A DNA stretch of 64,000 nucleotides from Cyclobacteriaceae bacterium (GTDB taxonomy: Bacteria; Bacteroidota; Bacteroidia; Cytophagales; Cyclobacteriaceae), in contig JAEUUA010000004.1 of the NCBI GenBank assembly GCA_016787755.1, positions 124,001 to 188,000 of the forward strand, written 5' to 3'. The notes beneath the pieces were generated by a model that was not told where the DNA came from, did not search any database, and saw only the letters and a list, made by a program, of their open reading frames with translations. Positions 1 through 9,136 of the stretch are shown in pieces (within the stretch, counting starts at the first letter, position 1; every line of letters begins with the position of its first letter). The translations under genes and the position numbers were made by a program.

Positions 1-359
1 GTATTCAAACTTCTGTGGTGGGTGTGGGATTTAATGTGAATCAAGTTGATTTTGCAAAAATTAAAGGAACCTCCTTAAAGAATGAAACAGGTTTGGATTT
101 TGATTTACAAAATGAATTAAATGACTTATTGCCATGTATTGAAATCCGTTACCTGCAACTGCGCGATGGAAAATTCGAAAAATTATCTGATGATTATTTG
201 AATCGTCTTTATAGGAAGGGGCAACGACATTCTTTTAGAATTGGCAATACCGAAAAGCAAGGTGTAATTGATGGTGTTGATCAGCGAGGCCGATTGGTTG
301 TGTTGATCGACCATGATAAACACTATTTTGATCTCAAAGAGATTAGTTTTGTGGATTGA
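1..359 (+). CDS. birA: Biotin--[acetyl-CoA-carboxylase] ligase, C-terminal part
   Basis: This is the 3' end of a biotin protein ligase, the cytoplasmic enzyme that attaches biotin to the carboxyl-carrier domain of biotin-dependent carboxylases. The reading frame is open from base 3 and runs off the left edge. The visible part begins with the family's core strand VGVGFNVNQ, the end of the catalytic domain, followed by an ATSL-like motif (GTSL). A C-terminal SH3-like beta domain of about 50 residues follows (strand pair around EKQGVIDGVDQRGRLVVL). The biotin- and ATP-binding motifs lie outside the window, so activity cannot be judged. No N-terminal DNA-binding domain can be assessed either. The assignment rests on the conserved core strand and the C-terminal domain. 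Confidence 0.85.
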   Translation, partial: IQTSVVGVGFNVNQVDFAKIKGTSLKNETGLDFDLQNELNDLLPCIEIRYLQLRDGKFEKLSDDYLNRLYRKGQRHSFRIGNTEKQGVIDGVDQRGRLVVLIDHDKHYFDLKEISFVD

Positions 360-481
360 GTTTCTCGATACCATTTAAATAAGTTCCTGACTTTCTATCC
401 CAAAAATTGAGTTGCGATTAAAACTCATCGGTAATAGCAACGATTCATCTCCTATCTTTCAGATTCAAATAATCTAATTCC

Positions 482-3400
482 ATGAAAATGAAATTTACTA
501 TACTCTTTTGCATTACCCTATTGGCAGGGTTCACATCGTTTGCTCAGAAGCTGGATATGGAAAAACTGAAGGGCATGAAGCCAAGAGCGATTGGTCCTGC
601 TGGTATGAGTGGTCGTATCACAGCCATTGATGCAGTAGTTTCCAACCCGGATATTATTTATGCCGGTGCAGCTTCTGGTGGTTTATGGAAAACAACCAGT
701 GCAGGCATAACCTGGGAACCTGTTTTTGATAAGGAAAATACGTTAGCGATTGGCGCAGTTGCTATTCAGCAGGATAATCCGGCAGTAGTTTGGGTGGGCA
801 CAGGCGAAGGCAATCCACGAAACAGTTTAAACGGTGGTTATGGTATTTATCGAAGTTTAGATGCAGGCAAAACCTGGAAACTAATGGGGCTTGAAAAGAC
901 AAGGCACATTCATCGAATTATAATCGATCCTAGAAATCCTGCTACCATTTATGCAGGCGCCATTGGATCCCCCTGGGGTGAGCATCCAGAACGAGGCGTT
1001 TATAAAACAGTTGACGGAGGAACAACCTGGAAACGAATTTTATTTGTCGATGAAAAAACAGGCTGTGCTGATCTTGTCATGGATCCCAGCAATCCAAATA
1101 AACTTTTCGCTGCAATGTGGCAACATCGCAGGCAACCCTGGACTTTTAATTCAGGAGGAGCAGGATCTGGGTTGCACGTAACGGTTGATGGCGGTGTCAC
1201 ATGGACAAAGCTTTCTGATAAAGAAGGGTTGCCTAAAGGTGAGTTAGGTCGTATTGGCCTTGCCATCGCCCGAAGCAAGCCCGAGGTTGTTTATGCATAT
1301 GTCGAAAACAAAAAGAATGCTCTTTATAAGTCAGTTGATGGCGGAACGAAATGGCAAATGATGAATGATAAAATGGAAGAAATCGGAGATCGGCCTTTTT
1401 ATTATTGCGAAATCTATGTCGATACTAAAAATGAAAATCGCGTGTATACAATTTTCTCGCGCGTGAATATGAGTGAAGACGGAGGCAAATCATTTAGTCA
1501 ACTCCTGCCATACTCAGGTGTGCATCCAGATCATCATGCCTGGTGGATACATCCGGAAGATCCATCATTTATTATCGATGGAAATGATGGTGGGCTAAAC
1601 ATTTCACGTGATATGGGAAAAAGCTGGCACTTCGTTGACAATATTCCGGTGGGTCAGTTCTATCATGTAAATGTAGATATGGCACACCCCTATAATGTAT
1701 ATGGCGGGTTGCAGGACAATGGATCCTGGGCAGGGCCTGGGTATGTGTGGAAAGATGATGGCATTAGAAATTCCTATTGGCAACCAGTTATGTTTGGTGA
1801 TGGCTTTGATGTAATTCCAGATCCTGACAATGATCGCTATGGATATGCCATGTCGCAGCAAGGAAATTTAGGTAGATATGATCGCGTAACAGGATATGTA
1901 AAAACGATTAAACCAACACATCCGGATGCTGGCATGAAAGTGAGATTTAACTGGAACTCAGCATTTGCCCAAGATCCTTTTGATAACGCTACCATTTATT
2001 ATGGTAGCCAGTTTGTACATAAGTCTACTAATAAAGGTGATACGTGGGAAATTATTTCTCCAGACTTGTCAACCAACGATCCTGAAAAACAAAAGCAACA
2101 TGAAAGTGGTGGTATTACTATGGATGCAACAGGTGCCGAAAACCACTGCACCATCCTTACCCTAGCACCAAGTCCGGTCGAAAAGGGAGTTATATGGGTG
2201 GGTACCGATGATGGCAAAGTTCAGTTTACGCGTGATGGAGGAAAAAATTGGACCGATGTTACTTCAAAAATATTGGGCATGCCTAAAGGCGCCTGGATTC
2301 CCCAAATTAAAGCCTCTGCTTTTAAGGGAGGCGAAGTTTTTGTTGTTGTAAATAATTACAGACAATTCGATTACAAGCCATACATATTTCATTCACGCGA
2401 TTATGGTCAAACATGGGAGGGCATTGTTTCACCCAATCAACTGGGTGACAATAATTACACCCTCTCAATTGTTCAGGATTTAGTAGAACCAAAGCTTATT
2501 TTTGTTGGTGCCGAGAATGGTTTATTTGTGAGTTTGGATGAAGGCAAGACTTATACGCGATGGACTAATGATTATCCTGCAGGTGTGCCTACCATGGATT
2601 TAGTAATTCATCCGCGGGAGCACGATTTGGTGATGGGTACGTTTGGCAGAGCTATTTATGTGTTGGATGATATTCGACCACTTCGCGCATTAGCTAAAGA
2701 AGGAGTACAGGTGCTTAATGAAACGGTACATGTATTCGATGCGCCCGATGCGTATCAGGTGGTGTATCAGGATCCCGCAGGTATTTTGTTTCCAGGCAAT
2801 GCAACGTTCATTGGAGAAAATAAACCAGCGGGTGCAGTGATTTCATACGTGATAAATAGGCCCGAAGAAAAGAAGGAAGTAGCTCCCGAAGTAGACACTG
2901 ATGCAAAAAAAGGAAAATCCAGGAAGGAGGTAAAACCTGTGGAAGTGAAAAAGGAAGAAAAAAGCATAACAAAAATAAAATATGATTCGCTGACACTGGA
3001 AGTATTTAATACCACCGGTGAGCGAATTCGCACCATCAAAAGAAAGGCACCTGAGCATAATGGTATAAGTAGAATGACATGGGCCATGGATGAAAAAGGA
3101 GTGCGGGGTCCATCACGTGAAAAGCCACGAGCCAATGCTTCGGAACCAGGTGGGGTGCAAGTGTTACCCGGTAGGTATAAAGTGCGTATCACGTTTGGTG
3201 ATAGAATGGACTCAACAATGATCCAGGTAAAAGCCGATCCACGTTTTGAAATGCCTGCGCCTGTAATAGCCGCCCGTTATTCAATGATCAAGAACCTTCA
3301 GAAACTTACTGAAGCAGTTACCGAGGGCATGAATCGATTGAGGGAATCAAAGGAGATAGCAGACGATTATGAGAAGAAAATGAAAACGGAAAAGGGTGAT

Positions 3401-3742
3401 GCTTGGAAAAGTGAACTTGATAAAACAAAAGTTGTTAAAGACAGTATTAACGCAATCATGGATTTCCTGGTGGGAAAGGAAGATAAGCGTCAAGGCATTG
3501 TGCGTCAGCCTGATCCTACCCCTGTATCGTATGTGTATACGGCACAACGCTATATAGGCACTTCGAAAGATGCCGTGTCGGCAACCGATCAACGGGTGTA
3601 TAAGCACGCTCAGGAACAAGTTGGAAAAGCTATTGAGCGCGTGAATAAATTTTATGAGAATGTGTGGCCGGCCTATCGCACGGCTATGGAGAAAGTAAGT
3701 ATTTCTCCTTTCAAAAAATATGAGCCGCTTAAACTGGATTGA
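482..3742 (+). CDS. Secreted Asp-box (BNR/VPS10-type) propeller protein
   Basis: A 1086-residue exported protein of the family often annotated as glycosyl hydrolase or sortilin/VPS10-domain protein. Residues 1-22 form a signal peptide ending in FAQ. At least ten Asp-box motifs (S/T-x-D-x-G-x-T-W/F) are scattered over residues 75-720, for example SLDAGKTW, TVDGGTTW, TRDGGKNW and SRDYGQTW, consistent with two stacked beta-propellers. A Lys/Glu-rich linker near residues 795-835 leads to a C-terminal region with beta-rich then helical character. No catalytic residues of a true sialidase can be assigned, so the substrate is unknown; related proteins are often thought to bind or process peptides or glycans. 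It stands alone: 122 bp separate it from birA and a strong terminator follows. TATCTTTC at 453-460 is one mismatch from the -7 consensus. Confidence 0.85.
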   Translation: MKMKFTILFCITLLAGFTSFAQKLDMEKLKGMKPRAIGPAGMSGRITAIDAVVSNPDIIYAGAASGGLWKTTSAGITWEPVFDKENTLAIGAVAIQQDNPAVVWVGTGEGNPRNSLNGGYGIYRSLDAGKTWKLMGLEKTRHIHRIIIDPRNPATIYAGAIGSPWGEHPERGVYKTVDGGTTWKRILFVDEKTGCADLVMDPSNPNKLFAAMWQHRRQPWTFNSGGAGSGLHVTVDGGVTWTKLSDKEGLPKGELGRIGLAIARSKPEVVYAYVENKKNALYKSVDGGTKWQMMNDKMEEIGDRPFYYCEIYVDTKNENRVYTIFSRVNMSEDGGKSFSQLLPYSGVHPDHHAWWIHPEDPSFIIDGNDGGLNISRDMGKSWHFVDNIPVGQFYHVNVDMAHPYNVYGGLQDNGSWAGPGYVWKDDGIRNSYWQPVMFGDGFDVIPDPDNDRYGYAMSQQGNLGRYDRVTGYVKTIKPTHPDAGMKVRFNWNSAFAQDPFDNATIYYGSQFVHKSTNKGDTWEIISPDLSTNDPEKQKQHESGGITMDATGAENHCTILTLAPSPVEKGVIWVGTDDGKVQFTRDGGKNWTDVTSKILGMPKGAWIPQIKASAFKGGEVFVVVNNYRQFDYKPYIFHSRDYGQTWEGIVSPNQLGDNNYTLSIVQDLVEPKLIFVGAENGLFVSLDEGKTYTRWTNDYPAGVPTMDLVIHPREHDLVMGTFGRAIYVLDDIRPLRALAKEGVQVLNETVHVFDAPDAYQVVYQDPAGILFPGNATFIGENKPAGAVISYVINRPEEKKEVAPEVDTDAKKGKSRKEVKPVEVKKEEKSITKIKYDSLTLEVFNTTGERIRTIKRKAPEHNGISRMTWAMDEKGVRGPSREKPRANASEPGGVQVLPGRYKVRITFGDRMDSTMIQVKADPRFEMPAPVIAARYSMIKNLQKLTEAVTEGMNRLRESKEIADDYEKKMKTEKGDAWKSELDKTKVVKDSINAIMDFLVGKEDKRQGIVRQPDPTPVSYVYTAQRYIGTSKDAVSATDQRVYKHAQEQVGKAIERVNKFYENVWPAYRTAMEKVSISPFKKYEPLKLD

Positions 3743-3761
3743 TCGCAACTCTCCGGATACT

Positions 3762-3790
3762 AAAAGTCGCCTTCGGGCGACTTTTATTTT
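3762..3790 (+). terminator. Intrinsic terminator with UUCG tetraloop
   Basis: A perfect 10-bp stem, AAAAGTCGCC (3762-3771) with GGCGACTTTT (3776-3785), is closed by a TTCG loop and followed by ATTTTTC. It lies 20 bases after the stop of the Asp-box protein and ends 39 bases before the ABC ATPase start, so it isolates the two transcripts. It also argues against an upstream start for the ATPase. Confidence 0.9.
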
Positions 3791-3828
3791 TCGGCCATAG
3801 CCCTTACTTTCAAATTCTGTTTCAATAC

Positions 3829-4455
3829 ATGATCAAGACTCAATCCCTTTCTCATTTCTACAACGATTCAAATGAAATTCACTTTCTTGATTTGGAGATT
3901 AAAGACAATACACAATTTCTCTTGCTGGGTGAATCGGGAAGTGGAAAGACTACGCTGCTTCATTTGCTGGGCGGGCTCTTAACCGCGCAAATGGGAACTA
4001 TTGAAGTGAATGGTTCAGATCTCACCAAACTTTCAGAATCGGAACTGGATCGCTTTCGCGGAACGCAGTACGGATTTATTTTTCAGCGCAATCATTTAAT
4101 TCAAACTCTCACGGTTGAAAGGAATTTATTGCTGGCACCTTTCCTTGCGGGATTAAAGCAGGATTCAAACCGGATTGATGAAGTATTGGAACAACTTGGG
4201 ATTGCCGATAAGAAGTATTCAAAAATTCATGAGTTGAGTTTAGGACAAGCACAACGGGTAGCCATTGCACGGGCTGTGTTAAACAAACCTGCTATTATTC
4301 TGGCAGATGAACCGACTTCTGCATTGGATGATAAAAACTGTGAACGGGTAAGTGATTTGTTGCTAACCGTTGCCAAACAAAATCAGGCGACACTGGTAAT
4401 TGCCACGCACGATCAGCGCTTGAAAAGTAAGATCACTAACTTAATTCAACTGTAA
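3829..4455 (+). CDS. ABC transporter ATP-binding protein, LolD/MacB type
   Basis: The cytoplasmic ATPase of an FtsX-type ABC system, 208 residues. It shows Walker A GESGSGKTT, a Q-loop (FIFQRNHL), the signature LSLGQAQRVAIARAV, Walker B IILADEPTSAL and the switch ATHD, all in canonical order, so it should be active. The frame stays open upstream, but that stretch contains the terminator at 3762-3790, so the ATG at 3829 is preferred. The stop codon shares its last base with the permease start (TAATG), indicating translational coupling. LolD/MacB-type ATPases power lipoprotein extraction, efflux or mechanotransmission. The downstream DUF3299-like, His-rich and TonB-receptor genes instead suggest metal uptake; that role is inferred. 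Confidence 0.9.
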   Translation: MIKTQSLSHFYNDSNEIHFLDLEIKDNTQFLLLGESGSGKTTLLHLLGGLLTAQMGTIEVNGSDLTKLSESELDRFRGTQYGFIFQRNHLIQTLTVERNLLLAPFLAGLKQDSNRIDEVLEQLGIADKKYSKIHELSLGQAQRVAIARAVLNKPAIILADEPTSALDDKNCERVSDLLLTVAKQNQATLVIATHDQRLKSKITNLIQL

Positions 4456-5696
4456 TGAATTTGTTAACCCTCGTGATCAGTTATTTAAAAGCGAAGCCCC
4501 TGAATACGCTTCTGAATATTTTGTTGTTGGCCTTAGGCATTGCCGTCATTACCATTTTGCTGTTGTTCAATCATCAACTTCGTGAGAAGATTTCTGATAA
4601 CACGAAAGGAATTGATTTGGTAGTCGGAGCGAAGGGCAGTCCGTTACAGTTGATTCTGTGTAATGTGTTTCATATTGACTTTCCTACCGGAAATATTAAT
4701 CTGAAAGAAGCGGAGCGATTAGCTAAACATCGGCTGGTAAAGAGTGCTATCCCGCTGGCCTTAGGCGATAGCTATCAAAGCTTTCGCATTGTAGGTACAA
4801 ATCTTTCTTATGCTGAATTGTATCAGGCCGAACTTGCCAACGGAACTTGGTGGTCGGCAGATTTGGAAGTGGTTGTTGGGGCAACTACCGCAGAGTTACT
4901 CCAACTAAAAGAAGGCGATACATTTGAAAGTGCCCATGGGTTAAGCAAAGAAGGGCATGCTCATGACGAAAATCCTTTTGTTGTGACGGGTGTGTTGAAA
5001 AAAACCAACAGCGTAGTCGACAATTTAATTTTAACGAATGTTTCCAGTATCTGGAAAGTGCATGCCGAACATGATTCAATTGAGACAGTGAGCAATAAAA
5101 TAATTTCTGATACTTCAGTGTTGGTGCCTACGCATGAAGCCGGAGATTCCACCAAAGAGATTACGTCCTTACTCATTAAATATCGCAACCCGATTGCGGC
5201 TATCCAGTTGCCGCGATACATCAATGCGTACACCCCTATGCAAGTGGCATCACCTGCGTTTGAGGCAGCGCGACTCTTTTCCATTTTAGGTGTAGGTGTT
5301 GAAGCCCTTACTGGATTTTCGTACGTGCTCATTTTAATTTCTGCACTCAGTATTTTTATTGCCTTGTATAATTCCTTGAAGGAGCGCCAATATGATTTGG
5401 CCATTATGCGCTCGATGGGAGCAAGTCGAGCAAAATTATTTATTGCTACGCAACTGGAAGGCGTGACCCTTACCGTGCTGGGAAGTTTATTGGGGTTGGC
5501 ATTGGGGCACCTTGTGCTCTTTGCCTTTACATCGCTGGTGGCCGAAAGCCAGAAGACGGGTATGAGTGCGTTTGTGTTTTATAGTGAAGAACTCTATCTC
5601 TTTATAGGAAGTCTTGTGCTGGGTATTGTGTGTTCGCTCATTCCTTCGGTTCAGGCATACCGAACAGATATTCATAACGTGTTGGCTGGAAGGTAG
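4455..5696 (+). CDS. ABC transporter permease, FtsX/MacB family
   Basis: A 413-residue inner-membrane permease partnered with the preceding ATPase, which it overlaps by one base. It has one N-terminal transmembrane helix (about residues 15-38) and a large periplasmic domain (about 40-275). Three C-terminal helices follow (about 280-310, 335-370 and 380-405), with a conserved cytoplasmic loop around YDLAIMRSMGAS. This is the FtsX/MacB/LolC four-helix plan. The periplasmic domain contains HGLSKEGHAHDE near residue 160, a histidine cluster that could bind a divalent metal. Family knowledge covers mechanotransmission and substrate extraction from the membrane; participation in metal acquisition is inferred from the neighbours and the histidine loop. 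Confidence 0.88.
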   Translation: MNLLTLVISYLKAKPLNTLLNILLLALGIAVITILLLFNHQLREKISDNTKGIDLVVGAKGSPLQLILCNVFHIDFPTGNINLKEAERLAKHRLVKSAIPLALGDSYQSFRIVGTNLSYAELYQAELANGTWWSADLEVVVGATTAELLQLKEGDTFESAHGLSKEGHAHDENPFVVTGVLKKTNSVVDNLILTNVSSIWKVHAEHDSIETVSNKIISDTSVLVPTHEAGDSTKEITSLLIKYRNPIAAIQLPRYINAYTPMQVASPAFEAARLFSILGVGVEALTGFSYVLILISALSIFIALYNSLKERQYDLAIMRSMGASRAKLFIATQLEGVTLTVLGSLLGLALGHLVLFAFTSLVAESQKTGMSAFVFYSEELYLFIGSLVLGIVCSLIPSVQAYRTDIHNVLAGR

Positions 5697-5740
5697 TTCT
5701 CCGCTCATATACTTTTCGATTCTGTTAGATTCAAATTATT

Positions 5741-5748
5741 TACTTTTG
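5741..5748 (+). promoter_or_regulatory. Candidate -7 promoter element before the DUF3299-like gene
   Basis: TACTTTTG matches the Bacteroidota -7 consensus TAnnTTTG exactly and lies 18 bases before the ATG at 5767. No clean TTTG/TTG element occurs about 19 bases upstream (only TTTTCG at 5713-5718), so strength is uncertain. It could provide a second promoter inside the locus. Confidence 0.4.
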
Positions 5749-5766
5749 ACTGATAATTGATTTCAA

Positions 5767-6201
5767 ATGAACCGAATTGCCGTTTTAATACTTCTTTCCT
5801 TCATCACAGTATCAGGCATTGCCCAAGCAGATGGTTGGTCCGTGTTTGCCAAGACCAAGTTTGATGCAAAATATAATGAGAAGGCAGCCGAGTATTTCTT
5901 GTTCCCAACGTTCTCTACCGATTTGAAAACACAGGTAGGTAAGCAATTTGAGTTGGAGGGTTATTATTTACCGATTGATGTAGAGGGAAATGCCTACATA
6001 ATTCTCTCCAAATTTCCGTATAGTCAGTGTTTCTTTTGTGGCGGAGCCGGTCCGGAATCCATTGCAGAGGTTTATTTTAAAGAGAAAACCCCCAGTTTTG
6101 AGCCCGATCAGTTTATCAGAATCAAAGGAAAATTGAAATTAAATGATTCAGATTTAGAGCATGGAAACTTTATTTTGGAAGAAGCAGTACTTGTAAAATA
6201 A
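5767..6201 (+). CDS. Exported DUF3299-like small protein
   Basis: A 144-residue secreted or periplasmic protein with a signal peptide (residues 1-20, ending GIAQA). The mature part resembles the DUF3299-type fold: a beta strand with GYYLPIDVEGNAYIIL, then FPYSQCFFCGGAGPES with Cys88 and Cys91, then a beta-rich tail (FIRIKGKLKLND). The CxxC pair could bind metal or form a disulfide. From memory, DUF3299 proteins recur beside LolD/FtsX-like ABC genes in zinc-responsive loci such as zrgABCDE of Vibrio cholerae; I could not check this. It sits 70 bp after the permease and 30 bp before the His-rich gene. Function is not established. Confidence 0.6.
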   Translation: MNRIAVLILLSFITVSGIAQADGWSVFAKTKFDAKYNEKAAEYFLFPTFSTDLKTQVGKQFELEGYYLPIDVEGNAYIILSKFPYSQCFFCGGAGPESIAEVYFKEKTPSFEPDQFIRIKGKLKLNDSDLEHGNFILEEAVLVK

Positions 6202-6231
6202 TTATCAGACCTTTACCACCAACAGTCGTTA

Positions 6232-6642
6232 ATGAGTTCTTTCAATAAAATAGAAAAGACTTATATAAGGAATACCGCAAAAATCCTTGCGGTGGTTCTG
6301 TTGGCTGCTGCCTATATTAGTGGCAACTCACCGGGTGAAGCATTTCATAAATTTTTTCACAATCAGGAGACCCTTGTTCATACAGTCGATCAGGAGAAGG
6401 ATTCTTGTCACCGTACAATTTATCATCAGGAAAAGGAAGACGGTTGTAAACACAAAACGCATATCAGTAAAGTTGAGCAGTGTACGTTGTGCCATGCTTT
6501 ATCACACATCGATCAAATAGTTATTTCAGATTCAACCTGCGAATTCATTTCAACAGATGTTGAGATTGTTGGTAAAATAATTTCCCACCACTTTTCTTTA
6601 GCAGATACCAACCTTCCTGCGCGCGCTCCTCCGGTAGCTTAA
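6232..6642 (+). CDS. Small His/Cys-rich membrane protein, DUF2946-like
   Basis: A 136-residue protein with one N-terminal hydrophobic segment (about residues 15-31), followed by a soluble region rich in possible metal ligands. Histidines occur at 39, 43, 50, 60, 65, 74, 77, 88, 92, 119 and 120, with Cys59, Cys72 and a CxxCH at 84-88. It ends in a short ARAPP tail. From memory, small DUF2946-type proteins ending in RAPP/RGPP precede TonB receptor genes in other phyla and are tied to metals, but similarity here is by layout and motif only. It lies directly before the TonB receptor with 59 bp between, which include an inverted repeat. A periplasmic metal-buffering or sensing role is inferred. 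Confidence 0.6.
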   Translation: MSSFNKIEKTYIRNTAKILAVVLLAAAYISGNSPGEAFHKFFHNQETLVHTVDQEKDSCHRTIYHQEKEDGCKHKTHISKVEQCTLCHALSHIDQIVISDSTCEFISTDVEIVGKIISHHFSLADTNLPARAPPVA

Positions 6643-6664
6643 TTACATCCTTTAGTTATCTTTT

Positions 6665-6680
6665 ACTGGTGCACACCAGT
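6665..6680. promoter_or_regulatory. Inverted repeat upstream of TonB receptor gene
   Basis: ACTGGTG (6665-6671) and CACCAGT (6674-6680) form a perfect 7-bp inverted repeat around a central CA, ending 21 bases before the TonB receptor ATG. No T-run follows, so it looks more like a dimeric repressor site or a leader hairpin than a terminator. A metal regulator such as a Fur/Zur homologue is a natural suspect, but this is unproven. Confidence 0.4.
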
Positions 6681-6701
6681 GTTTCTTACTTTATTTATTG
6701 A

Positions 6702-9119
6702 ATGTATTTGAGGAAAACAATTATACTAGTATTTACCCTTAGTTATCTGGGGGCAAGCGCACAGAGTATATGCAAGAGCACTTTTACCGGTCAGGTGCTT
6801 GATGAAACTAACCATCCTGTGATTGGAGCTACTGTTCTGCTATTACCACATTACACAGGTCAGGTTGTAGATGTTTTGGGAAATTTCAAGTTTGAGAATA
6901 TTTGTGCTGGAAATTACAAAGTGCGGGTGCAATACCTCGGCTATCAGGATGAGGAGTTTGATCTTCAAATCAATGACAAGGCAAATCGGGTTATCCTGTT
7001 GAAAGAGGATGTGAAACAACTCAGCGAAGTGGTTGTAAATGCTCATCATGATGCAGCACACACCGAATATGCTAATAGCTTCACACAGCTCAGCGAAAAG
7101 CAGTTGGATGAACTAGCAGGTAAAAGTTTGGGCGAGTCGTTGAAAGAGGTAGCTGGGGTGAGCAGCATTCAAACTGGACCTGGAATTTTTAAGCCTGTGA
7201 TACATGGTGTCCATAGTCAGCGTGTGCTGATATTAAATTATGGCATCCGGCAGGAAGGTCAACAGTGGGGGGCTGAGCATGCACCAGAGATTGATCCTTT
7301 TATTGCCTCCAATATTGTCGTGATCAAAGATGCATCGGCCATCAAGTATGGAACTGATGCGTTGGGGGGAGTAATTGTTGTGAACCCGCCTGAGCTTCCA
7401 CGCAAAGCAGAATTGGGGGGTACGTTTAATACCATCTTGCAAAGCAATGGACAATCAGGAACCGTTTCGGGAATGTTGGAAGGTGGAATAAAAAACCATG
7501 ATGGCTGGGGTTGGCGTGTGCAGGGCACAGGCAAACGCAGTGGCGATTTTCATACGCCTGATTATTCGCTCACCAATACAGGAATTAAAGAATTAAATTT
7601 TTCAACTTCAATAGGGTATCATAAAGAGAATGCAGGCTTCGATATTTTCTTTAGTCATTTCCAAACTGAACTTGGAGTTTTGAAAGGCACAGCTATTAGT
7701 AGCCTGGAAGACCTGGCCAATGCAATGGAACGGGCCGAACCCTTGTATACATCAAGTTTCTCCTACCAAATTGGTGAACCTCGTCAGGAGGTAAGTCATA
7801 ATTTGCTAAAAATAAACGGCCACGTACTTACCAATCATGGCGAGTGGAAAATTCAATACGGCTTTCAAAACAACAATCGAAAGGAGTTTGATATTCGAAT
7901 GGGTGATTTGGCAAAAATTCCAGCTATTGATTTGAAGTTGAATACGCATACACTGGATGCTGAGTGGGAGACACTTCATTCCGATAAGAGAACGATTTCT
8001 TTGGGAATAAGTGGCATGTATCAGAACAACCAGAATATTTTCGGAACCCAACGATTGCCCTTCATTCCAAACTTTGTAAATCTATCCGGTGGTGCTTTCG
8101 CGGTATCGAAATTATTTTTGAACCAGTGGACAATTGATTTGGGAACACGCTATGATTACCGGTACTATGATGTAAAAGGATTTGACTATAAAAATACACG
8201 TTATGCAAGTTCGTTTAGTTTCAACAACATTAGCGCGAGCGCAGGAGCAACAGTTACTTTGCCAGAAAATCAAACGTTGAATCTAAACCTAAGCAGTGCA
8301 TGGAGGCCACCTCACGTGGCAGAGTTGTATAGTGTGGGTACGCATCAGAGTGCGGCAGCCATTGAATATGGCTTGTTGCTGAATGATAGTACTAATGAGG
8401 TGATGAACATTAAGGATGTAAACTTTAAAACTGAGCAGGCAGTAAAGTTTGTTGCTACCTATACTCGCAGTTGGCAACGGTTTGCTGTTGAAGTGAGTCC
8501 TTATATGAACTATATCTTCAACTATATTTATTTGCGACCCGAGGGGATTACAAAAAATGTACGTGGAGTTTATCCATACTACCGCTACACCCAAACCGAT
8601 GCACTTTTTACAGGGGTAGATGTTACCGGTACTTGGCATGTATCGAGGTATTTAAAGGTGTTGCCAAAAGTATCGTTGCTTAGAGCGAGTGATGTTCGCA
8701 ATGATGACTATCTCGTTTTTATTCCGTCCAATCGTTATGAGCTTGCTGTACGATATGATCGACCTGAAGTTTCAGTATTTAAAAACTTTTATGTTGAATC
8801 AAAGCTAAAATATATTGCAAAGCAGTATCGTGCACCCCGTGTTATTACGGTGCGCCAAATACTTGAAGCGGAGGAACAGGATGTGGATATTTTTACCACT
8901 GATAACTCTAATTTTGATTTCATGGCTGCCCCTAGTGGGTATGGGTTGTTAAACCTGGCGGTGGGTGCTTCCCTAAAGCGTGACCGCGTTCAGTATGATT
9001 TCCGCATTGCCGCTGAAAATGCATTGAATCAATCCTATCGGGAATACACAAACCGATTCAGATACTATGCAGACGATGTGGGCCGTAATTTTATTTTTTC
9101 ACTTAAATGTATCTTTTAA
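6702..9119 (+). CDS. TonB-dependent outer-membrane receptor
   Basis: An 805-residue TonB-dependent transporter. A signal peptide (1-20, SAQ) is followed by a carboxypeptidase-regulatory-like domain (about 25-110, GQVLDETNHPVIGATV). A plug (about 120-230, with HGVHSQRVLILNYGIR and IKYGTDALGGVIVV) leads to a beta-barrel ending in a terminal phenylalanine (SLKCIF). The plug entry is histidine-rich (NAHHDAAHTEY). Such receptors import metal chelates or metals across the outer membrane using TonB energy. A zinc or similar role is inferred from the neighbouring DUF3299-like and His-rich proteins and from general resemblance to ZnuD-type plugs, not from a defined specificity motif. A lipoprotein gene follows 17 bp downstream, as is common for receptor-lipoprotein pairs in this phylum. 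Confidence 0.88.
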   Translation: MYLRKTIILVFTLSYLGASAQSICKSTFTGQVLDETNHPVIGATVLLLPHYTGQVVDVLGNFKFENICAGNYKVRVQYLGYQDEEFDLQINDKANRVILLKEDVKQLSEVVVNAHHDAAHTEYANSFTQLSEKQLDELAGKSLGESLKEVAGVSSIQTGPGIFKPVIHGVHSQRVLILNYGIRQEGQQWGAEHAPEIDPFIASNIVVIKDASAIKYGTDALGGVIVVNPPELPRKAELGGTFNTILQSNGQSGTVSGMLEGGIKNHDGWGWRVQGTGKRSGDFHTPDYSLTNTGIKELNFSTSIGYHKENAGFDIFFSHFQTELGVLKGTAISSLEDLANAMERAEPLYTSSFSYQIGEPRQEVSHNLLKINGHVLTNHGEWKIQYGFQNNNRKEFDIRMGDLAKIPAIDLKLNTHTLDAEWETLHSDKRTISLGISGMYQNNQNIFGTQRLPFIPNFVNLSGGAFAVSKLFLNQWTIDLGTRYDYRYYDVKGFDYKNTRYASSFSFNNISASAGATVTLPENQTLNLNLSSAWRPPHVAELYSVGTHQSAAAIEYGLLLNDSTNEVMNIKDVNFKTEQAVKFVATYTRSWQRFAVEVSPYMNYIFNYIYLRPEGITKNVRGVYPYYRYTQTDALFTGVDVTGTWHVSRYLKVLPKVSLLRASDVRNDDYLVFIPSNRYELAVRYDRPEVSVFKNFYVESKLKYIAKQYRAPRVITVRQILEAEEQDVDIFTTDNSNFDFMAAPSGYGLLNLAVGASLKRDRVQYDFRIAAENALNQSYREYTNRFRYYADDVGRNFIFSLKCIF

Positions 9120-9136
9120 CTATTAATTATCGAGTC

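Noticed and set aside
2767..3192. Long minus-strand open frame inside the Asp-box protein gene
   Set aside because: It is antisense to a Lys/Glu-rich coding stretch, giving a Phe/Ser-rich translation with no plausible gene features.
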